DNA from: Cyanoderma ruficeps
Taxonomy: Eukaryota > Chordata > Aves > Passeriformes > Timaliidae
Length of the DNA: 64,000 nt
Direction: 5' to 3'
Assembly: GCA_008694505.1 (NCBI GenBank)
Contig: VZDJ01004378.1
Coordinates: 6,213,532-6,277,531 of the forward strand
A program made the position numbers and the translations under genes. Shown in pieces: positions 56,201 through 64,000 of the stretch. Each line of letters begins with the position of its first letter. The stretch's first letter is position 1. The notes under the pieces were generated by a model. The model made no database searches. It had not been told where the DNA came from and worked only from the letters and a program-made list of their open reading frames with translations.

Positions 56201-59200
56201 GGCAGGTAAAACAAGACTATTTTGCTAATGCATACAAAGAAAGAAGAATAACAAGTAGATGTTAAACAGAAGTTGTATTTACGCACCAGAAGTATGAACA
56301 GCGTGAGCAGGGGAAAAAAATTATTCTAAATTATCTGAAAGCATAGACAGCTTTAACCTTGCTTCCAAATGTAATGAAGAAATCCTTTTATCCAGGCTAA
56401 TGCTCTTCAAGCTAAAATATGCTTCAAAAGTCACATTAATTCCTTAAAAAAGTAGTTTCTTTCAACAAACACTGCCGTCTAAAGATTTATTTGTAAGTAC
56501 TCATCCTATGCTGTTTAGGCAATGTAGATAAGACTTAGATGTGGTTTGTCTTGTTTAACATTTCTGTGAAAACCTGTTTTCCAATCATGTGTTCTTTATA
56601 CAGAACACCAAATATAGATACAAAAAATTACAAATCCTAACTTAAACTGATCAAAAAGAGTCCTGAAAGGAGTCAAGGCTTATGGAAAAAGAGAACTTTC
56701 CCATACTGGCCACCTAAACCTATACACAATGCGTAATTTCAAGTGTTACTTTCAGCACTAGCTGATTTTTGCTACAAAGAAATTAGCCCAAGAACATAAA
56801 AAGTTCAATAATGTATTTTCTCTCTCAATATGTCTTCCCCATTCTCTAAACAGGTACATTGATATTTTTAAGATCACTGTTCAATAGAACACTTATGTAA
56901 GAACATGTGACAGACTAAGAGGCATGTAACATGCTCCATGGTTTTCTTTGGTTTTTGGGGTTTTTTTTAATCTGACAGGTTAAAAAAGCAGGAGAAATAT
57001 CATGAGCTGCTCTAGATAAAAGACTGTAACATACTGCAGTGTTTTCGATGACTGATGACGAGAAAACTGTACAATCACATTACAAAGATTGAAATTAAAT
57101 CTCAGAATTTGAGTTCTTAACTATTGGAGTGCCAGCTATTGCCATCTCCATTGCTGACAACCAAATTTCCACTGACTTCAGATGGTGGCATTTTTTGTGC
57201 TCAGGGTGAATGAAATACTTTTGTAGTACAAGACAGAGCTACATCACACATCCTATATGCCTCATGCACTAAAATTAGTGGCAGGCAGTCCTAAAACCAA
57301 ATTATCTTATTAAGTAAGCAAATATGTTGTCATTTCCTAGACTGATACAATACACTTCAGGATAAATCTATGTGACTTAATAGATTCTTAGCTATTGTTA
57401 AAAAAATCTGTGCATTTAATTTAGCATCTTAGAATTCCACAGTTGTTTTAATTTGAAGATCTCAAGTTGCTTTGCAAATGTTACTAGATTAGGTAAAGTA
57501 CACACAAGCACAATGGTGTGTCTAAATAATATTTAAATAATAAATACTTTTTCTAGGTGAGTACGTAGATCCTAACAGCAATATGCATCAATAACTGGTA
57601 CTTGATGCTTTTGAGTCACCCCAGATTAGAATGCTTGTGTCTTTGACCACAACAGTACTAACCATATAACACTCTAACTTCAGTATAAACTACATATATT
57701 TTCTTTAAAAATCTGTTGTGGAATGATGGAAACAACATTTTTCATTATATTTAACCACCATGCAAACAGGTTTCCGTAAACATTTAAAGCTCTACAAGCA
57801 TTTGAAATAGAAAATAAGGTCAACTGTGACAGACTCAGTTTCTATTTCCCTCTCCATATTGCCATAATATTCCTATCATCACAATCTATTGAACTTTTTT
57901 TAATGTTTCTTCAATATTGTAGCTCTTTTTGTGATGGTTTCTGGTTGGTTTTTGTGATGGTAAAAGATGGTAAAAGATTTGGTGTGTAAAGGCCTTCTCA
58001 GTTCAGTAAAAACACAGCTTAGTAAAACATTAAAATTCAATTTTTAATGTATTGATCTCATTTTATTTTAGCCAAAGCAAAGCCTAGAGAGGACTGTTGC
58101 ACTTTTAACAGTATTTTGTTTGTTACTGATGTAACAGAGGGCTCAAGGAAAAAGTGATGACTTGTTAAAAAATGGAGAAAGTCTTAAAGGTCTTCCAATA
58201 GCAAGCACTATTGAGCTGCAGAGTTTTCCTTGTCCTCCTGACAAGCCCTCTGTCAGGCTTCTCCTGACAAAGGGAACTTTGTTAGGAGTTTGGTTGGTAG
58301 AAATCAAACGTTTGCCCACCTCCGCAATGAGTGCAAAGAGCAATTTACTTTCCTTCCCTACCCTGTCTTTTTTCCCCTTTGGATAAGTCTTCATGCAAAC
58401 TTAACTGGTATTGTACCATTAACACAGCTTTCTTTCTTGCTGGGATATTTTAAGCTCCTCGTAAAACAAGGATCTTTAAGCAAGATCAACTGTAGAGGCA
58501 GCAAAATTTCCCATGCAAAAGAGGAAGTGGAATAGTATGCCTTGTTCTTCAGAGCTGGAATGGAAAAAGGATGGTTATAAGTAGGAATAAACAGGAAAGC
58601 AGGCTAGGTAAAAGCAAGGTGAAAGAGCAGTGTCTCTGCTGAAGTCTTCTGATTTATTTTTATTATTTGCATATACAGTCTTTGACTTTTAAAAATTCAA
58701 AGCCTAGTAAGAACTAAAATATAAACACTTCTAAAACCTGTGTAGCAAATATGTGAACATTGCAAAGAAAAAAATCAAAGAACAAGCACACTGAATTCCT
58801 CTTTTTTTTTCTCCACAGCATTATAGTACAGGCTTTAATTGTGTTGTCACTTCATCTAAACTTGTCCATCCTATTCCAGATAACAGAAACCAAATAAATC
58901 TAACAAACAGATTAGATATCCTGACACCCAGATGAAATCTTCATGTACCAGGGAAATCTTATTTAAAGCACACTGTCTTTTGTCTGTTCTTCCAGATGCT
59001 GACAATAATAAGAATCTCATCAGTGTCAGTTAATTCTATTACATCATGAATTATTTAAGCAGAAATACTAGCAAATTATGAAGCAGGTTGGTGGGAATAT
59101 TTGCCTATTACAAAATTCTGTCCACTTGAAATGACCAGTCAGAGTTTACTGCCAAAGGAGCATGTGGTGACTTTGCAGAAAGTTAGCCAAAGCGTTAATT

Positions 59201-59937
59201 GGAGGTTTGTTACAACTGGCTGATGTGGACAAGGAAACCTATGATCAGGGGTCTTTAGTGTAAGCCATATGATGCATTTTTCACCGATATACATCTGGAT
59301 TTCAGATACATTCCATGATGAGTTTGGATGATCTGGTTAAAGAAATGGGTATTTCAAGGAAGATCATAGAAAATAACTATATGGGACAGAGGCAAATTTG
59401 TTTATTGCAGAGCCTCATAGTAACTGGGTTTCCAAAATTTTAGTGCAAGCTAAGCCTTTTAGGAAAGCATTATGAGAAAGAAATCTAGATCAAACAGCTG
59501 TCGGCAGCTTATACACCTGTATTAACAAAGGAGCTATCTTCAATAACCTTGACAGTTCTGGTATATAGGATGATTAAGACTCAGGGAATTTTACACTATC
59601 AAGGTAGATAGGAACTGCTGAGTATTTCACTGCACCAACTAGACAGACAGTATCTTTTGTAATTAATATACTAGTGCCTGTTGATTTCACACACTAAAAT
59701 CAATGAGGTTGTTGTAACAAGAGAACTATTATATCTATGGCAATATCAACTTGAATGAAGGAGTTATGTCAGTGGTTAGAGACCTAGAGAGAAAAAGCTG
59801 CAGATACATATACAGGATCCTATATACATGATTCTATATGAGCATACACGAGGTTGGACTATGGCCATTTAAATACTAGGGATTTACTAGAGGGAAGGAA
59901 CCTTTTACTATAAGCTCAATAATAATTCCTTTAAAAT
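47209..59937. other. long intergenic stretch upstream of CFTR, no gene recognised
   Basis: About 12.7 kb of AT-rich DNA. The longest frames (47620-47925 and 49508-49834 on the plus strand, about 100 codons each) resemble no protein I know. Short A/C-rich (about 51690-51730) and T-rich (about 50490-50507) runs are present. By synteny ASZ1 should lie in this direction on the plus strand, but I found no ankyrin-repeat or SAM-domain exon. Enhancers could be hidden here; sequence inspection cannot show them. Confidence 0.5.
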
Positions 59938-60273
59938 CATAGAATTGTTACAGTTGGAAAAGATCACTAAGTCCAACCATTACACAGCACCACTATGTTT
60001 ACCACTAAATCATGTTCCCAAACACCACATCCACAAGCCTTTTGCACACTACCAAGATGGTGTTTCTACAGCTTCCCTGGGCAGCCTGTTCCAAAGATTG
60101 CCCACCTTTTCAGCGAAGAATTTTTTCCTAATGCCTAATCTAAAGCTTCCCTGGTGCAAATTAAGGCCATTTCCTCTCATCTTCACGTCTTCACTTGCCA
60201 CCTGGGAGAAGACATTGAACCGCATCTCAATATAACCTCTTGTCAAACAGTTGTAGACAGCAATATGGTCTCC
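59938..60273 (-). mobile_element. CR1 LINE 3' end, left part of a split copy
   Basis: It begins ATCATAGAATTGTTACAG with TTGGAAAAGATCACTAAGTC, the reverse complement of a CR1 terminus. It continues through GGGCAGCCTGTTCCAAAGAT and TTTTTTCCTAATGCCTAATC up to CAATATGGTCTCC, where an LTR interrupts it. The same CR1 resumes at 60867. Confidence 0.93.
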
Positions 60274-60866
60274 TGTTACAGTACTGCCTGCTTTAGCTCG
60301 GACGAGGTCAGGATGAAAGACACAGGAAACACAGAGTCAAGTTTGCTCTTGGTTGTTTATTACAGCTTATCTATTTACAGTATTTACAGTCCCACAAAGT
60401 GTGAGCTCCAACTTGCCAGTTAAAAAAAAAAGACAAAATGGAGACCTTCTAACTTTTACCAAGGCTATTTAAGAGATAATTACCCAATGCCAACGTGACA
60501 CCTATATTATTTATACTTGTGACCCGATAATGATCATTCGAGGTACGCAATGCAGACATCTTTCACCCAATTAGAGAAAGCTACCCAAATCCGTGAAGAA
60601 GGAAGAAGAAGGTGAAGAAGAACTCAGACAACGTCCTGAATCCTCCATCTTGGCCCACACACATTACTATACACCAAAACCCCAAACCTAAGTTTTCACC
60701 TTGTGAGATCACACAACACCACTCTAACTACACACCCACAACCCCTGTGCTATCACACAATCTTGGAAGTCTGTTCCAAGGCCTTGAGTCAAATGCGGTG
60801 CCTGCCCAAGGGTCAGCACCCCTCAGCTCAGAAAGCCTGAAATTTTCATCCTCCAAGGTTCCAACA
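60274..60866 (-). mobile_element. solo LTR of an endogenous retrovirus, nested in CR1
   Basis: A 593-bp insertion with LTR-type ends, TGTTAC on the left and CCAACA on the right of the plus strand (TG...CA). It splits one CR1 between GGTCTCC and TCCCCTGAGCC; the flanks TCTCC and TCCTC look like an imperfect 5-bp target duplication. On the minus strand a TATAAAT box lies near 60511-60518 and a poly-A signal AATAAA at 60361-60356, which gives the orientation. No gag, pol or env remains and no second LTR is near, so it is a solo LTR left by recombination. The family cannot be fixed from memory; bird ERVs of this kind are common. Confidence 0.78.
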
Positions 60867-61195
60867 TCCTCCCCTGAGCCTTCTTTTTTTCCAGGCTAAA
60901 CAACCACAGTTCCCTCAGCCACTTCTTATAAGATTTCTGTTCCAAACCCTTCACCAACTTTGTTGCCTTTCTCTGGATATGCTCCAGCCCCTCAATGTCT
61001 TTCTTGTAGTGAAGGGCCAAAACTAAACACAGGATTTGAGGCCTCGCCTGTGCCAAGTACAGAGGGACAATCATTGCCCTAGTCCTGCTGGCCACATTAT
61101 TCCTGATGCAAGCCAGGACGCCACTGGCCTTCTTGGCCATCTGGGCACACTGCTTAGTCATGTTCAGTCTGCTGTCAACCAAAGACAATCAGGGC
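60867..61195 (-). mobile_element. CR1 LINE ORF2 end, right part of a split copy
   Basis: The CR1 resumes with CCTGAGCCTTCTTTTTTTCC and AGGCTAAACAACCACAGTTC. A minus-strand frame of 121 codons (61188-60823) reads like the C-terminal end of CR1 ORF2: CAQMAKKASGVLACIRNNVA, IVPLYLAQARPQ, HYKKDIEGLEHIQRKATKLV and LRELWLFSLEKKK. The frame runs into the LTR at 60866, so its last residues belong to the retroviral insert. Homology is lost beyond about 61195, where the element was 5'-truncated. Confidence 0.92.
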
Positions 61196-64000
61196 ATCCC
61201 CAGTGCATACCTGCTCCCACATGCCCAATAAGGAAGACTTAAGGTTTCCTGTTACTTGGACCAGCTGTGACAGAATGGGTCAAATTATCATAAAAGTCAC
61301 TTCCACGGGTAGACACTTGTGCTCATCACTTTGGAGAGTAGAATAAGGATGCAAGTATAAGACAGCTAGAAAACATTACAACACCTTTAAACGGTTTTCC
61401 CACACAGTATGTTCTCATGATTCAACTGTTGGCGTTTGTAACAATTTTAGTTTATACCACTGGGGATGTGGACAGGGTCACAACTACTCTTGAAGAGAAG
61501 ACCTTAAAGCAGACATAAAGGAGATGCTGCTGACTTTGCTGGAAGAGATGGATGAGATTACAGGAATCAGTAGCAAAGTCCAGTTAGCACATCCTAGGAA
61601 TTCAGTGAGGGGCTGAACAGTTCCTCTCAGAAGAGAAACAGATTTTAGGAGCTCTGAATTACTAGTATCACTTTGGAGAGCCAGAATCACACATCATAAT
61701 ATAAAATACCATCCTGACTTAATAAACTCAAAGTCCAGAAGATGATATGTGTGGGAGTTCTCACAATGCCCAGAGACTACTGGTGAGCAGCCCAGCAGCT
61801 GTAAAAGTAAGAGATAACTAAAGACTTAACATCCTGCGGCAAACCTATGATAGCAAGGCCATTCAGTATGAAGACATGACAATCAGATTGTATGCTTTGC
61901 TAACAGAAGAAAGAGGAAAAAAAAAATACAAACCACCAAATATGAGAAAGAAAAACCAGCTTTTGATTCAAAAGCAGTACCTTTTCCAAGAAGCCATATT
62001 CCTTTTGAATTGGTCAAAGCAAAATAAGAATGTTGCAACCAATAAAAATATTACATATACAAATATACTTGAACGTGTGGATAACCTTCAATCTTGATAG
62101 AAGTGGTAAGATGAAGTGAGATATCAGAATAAAAGGTAAATGGTGTAGAAACTCAAAGCAGCACTCGATCATTATAAACTGCCTTTAGAAAATTCAAACA
62201 TTTGAGTTTCTAAGAGACGGGCAATCCTATTACAAGTGGTTGCCTGAGTACCAGCAGAGAGTCAACAGGCTGAAACAAGAAGGTACTCACCATGATAACG
62301 AAGTGGGAGTACTGCCAGTTAAGATTAAGGGGACGAAACAGCATAGAACAGAGTAGAGATAGTGGAGGAATGAGGAATTTTTAATAGAGAGGTTGCATCT
62401 AGCAATATCAGGAATTGTTCTGACATGAACTTGCTACACGAGACTAAAGCTCCTAGGTTATACGAAAGAAGCTAAAAATCTTCCTGAGTGACACAAAAAT
62501 AAAAGAAAGCCTCTTCAACATCCTAATTCTTGTTCTGGGTTTTTTTATACTTTACTGTCACAATAAGAGATATTTTCACAACAGGATTCAAGCTTACATC
62601 ATGTCTATGAATTCCCCACTAAGCATGGGGAATTTTGACAACGGTTTAATGCTTCTACCAGAAAACAAATTTCACAAACAGAAAACCAGTTGGTATGCAA
62701 TTTATACTCATGTGTTTGGCAGCAGATTGAAAGTTTTACATCAGGTACCATCCATCCAGATTTGGTAAAGTGGACAGGAGGAATACAGCTGTAGAAAATG
62801 AATTATAAGCTAAACAGATAAAATGAAATGCTTTCCATCTTTTAAGTCCATTAGAATAATGACTGAAATAATTATGAACAACTCAAGTGCAGTATCTCAT
62901 AACAAAATAGGATGGCAAAACTAAAACTGATTTAATACTAAGGGTGATTTCAGATCACAGAAAGAACACAGACCACTTAAGTGCTTTTTAGTAAGTATCC
63001 ATCTTTATACTTGAATTACCTTAAACATACTACAGCTACTTAAAAGTCAGCTGCAAATTCATCCAGGACAATATAAAGTACTTTGTTTCCCATTTGTTTC
63101 ATGAATGCGACCAGTTAAATTGCAATCACTCATGCTACTTTATGGGACTTTTTTCAAATTATACAAATTCCTGGATGTACTGCTCTTAACCATGGAACTG
63201 GTACAGCTGCTAGTTTACCATCTCCCAGCTGAACATTTACTGGTAAATTGTCAGTTCTGTAGACCCAGAGCTACTAAGCCCCTCTGAGAATGAGGATCTC
63301 TCACAATTTTCCCAGCTTGAGCCATTCTATAATCACCTCCTGCACGCAAAATGAGTACTGCACACAACAAGGAAAAGATGCTGGGAAGTGTTCCTATAGG
63401 AGTAAATAAAAACACCCTGATATTTGCCAAATATGGATGACAGCCAGGACTTCCCATACTGTCAACCAAAATAAGTCTGCGTAGCTGAAAAATGAACACA
63501 GACTTCAAGGTCACAAATAAGCTGGAGTTAGAAGAATGTGAAAAAGAAGTAGGAGAGTCTACATCAACAATAATGCCTGATTTACAGTACCAAACAAACA
63601 CAAAAGGAGAGATCAGCTGCTACCATCTTCTGTATGATTGCCTTGTTCACATTTGAAACAGCTATTGGGTACTCTGGCTGCAAGGTTCTTCTACACTTTA
63701 AGCCTTTGAAAGGAGTTGGGATTTTTTCTTTTAACACTACGAACTATCAGACCTGTTACTGAAAATGACCTTATTAGAGTGGTGCCCTTTGAGAAAGCAG
63801 CAGTATGCAGGTTGCATTTCAAGTGTCTGTTGTTTTCAAAACTGTCATTTTAATTTGAATGGGTTATAATGCAGAGAAAAGGGAAAAAAAATCACAAACA
63901 AACCAACCAAGCATCTCCAATTCTGAAACCTGAACCAGTACAAATAAATCACAATTGTTAAATACTAAACAATTGGTAGTGTATTAAAGGTAACAAATTT
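61196..64000. other. intergenic; one SURP-like open stretch, otherwise nothing recognised
   Basis: AT-rich sequence without a named repeat. A 55-codon plus frame at 62189-62353 shows coding-like residues, including FEFLRDGQSYYKWLPEYQQR, and is discussed as a possible pseudogene fragment. A minus frame at 63251-63601 (116 codons) has no resemblance to a known family. Nothing else stands out to the end of the window. Confidence 0.45.
62189..62353 (+). pseudogene. possible degraded SURP-domain-like exon or pseudogene fragment
   Basis: After CTGCCTTTAG, which could be a splice acceptor, the plus strand stays open for 55 codons to a TAG. It reads KIQTFEFLRDGQSYYKWLPE, then YQQRVNRLKQEG and a less convincing tail. 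The spacing F-x-FL, five residues, YYK-W-L resembles the end of SURP modules of splicing proteins such as CHERP (FSFLFGGEFYSYYKCKL, from memory). The frame just upstream ends LENSN, so a one-base shift would extend the likeness. This could be chance: the N-terminal half of a SURP module is not visible. A GT lies after GAAG at about 62284, a possible donor. Tentative. Confidence 0.25.

Noticed and set aside
63251..63601. 116-codon minus frame
   Set aside because: No domain, no family resemblance and no codon-level sign of constraint visible; it begins with MFVWYCKSG and is probably chance, although I cannot test this without a search.

Overview
This is vertebrate genomic DNA, almost certainly from a bird and probably a songbird (passerine). 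Its one recognisable gene is the 5' part of CFTR (cystic fibrosis transmembrane conductance regulator, ABCC7), on the minus strand. Coding exons 1 to 11 run from the ATG at 43398 down to 10811. Joined in silico they give 1587 nt (529 codons) in one open frame, with AG/GT dinucleotides at every intron edge. Ten of the eleven exons match the lengths I recall for the human exons (53, 111, 216, 90, 164, 126, 247, 93, 183, 192 nt). Exon 3 is 112 nt against 109, one extra codon. The window ends inside intron 11, so the rest of NBD1 (signature motif, Walker B), the R domain, the second membrane domain and NBD2 lie outside it.

The bird assignment rests on CR1 LINE fragments in both orientations, a solo LTR of a type common in bird genomes, and a short tRNA-Ile-headed, CR1-tailed SINE resembling TguSINE1, which as I recall is a passerine family.

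Layout: 1-10810 is the visible part of intron 11, with the SINE, short tandem repeats and a CpG-rich island-like segment. 10811-30897 holds exons 11 to 2 with introns of 0.5 to 4.8 kb, three of which carry CR1 pieces. 30898-43345 is the 12.4 kb intron 1. 43150-44170 is a CpG island spanning exon 1 and the TATA-less promoter. It contains a variant cAMP response element, TGACATCA, that matches the human CFTR element as I recall it. 44171-64000 is upstream intergenic DNA: a C-rich minisatellite (45017-45265), a long T tract with an ambiguous base, three CR1 remnants, and a solo LTR nested inside the largest of them. ASZ1 is the expected neighbour by synteny, but I recognised no ASZ1 exon here.

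The encoded part of CFTR covers the N-terminal lasso, the first membrane domain (TM1-TM6, with the basic pore residues of TM6 kept) and the start of NBD1 through the Walker A lysine, the Q-loop glutamine and the phenylalanine equivalent to human F508. The main departures from human are the extra codon in exon 3, a Trp-to-Gly change at the end of TM6, a changed stretch around the Q-loop, and absence of the TG/T tract that modulates exon 10 splicing in humans. I found no clear sign of an undescribed biological system. The strongest leads are regulatory and evolutionary features of the CFTR locus and a degenerate SURP-like open frame near 62.2 kb.
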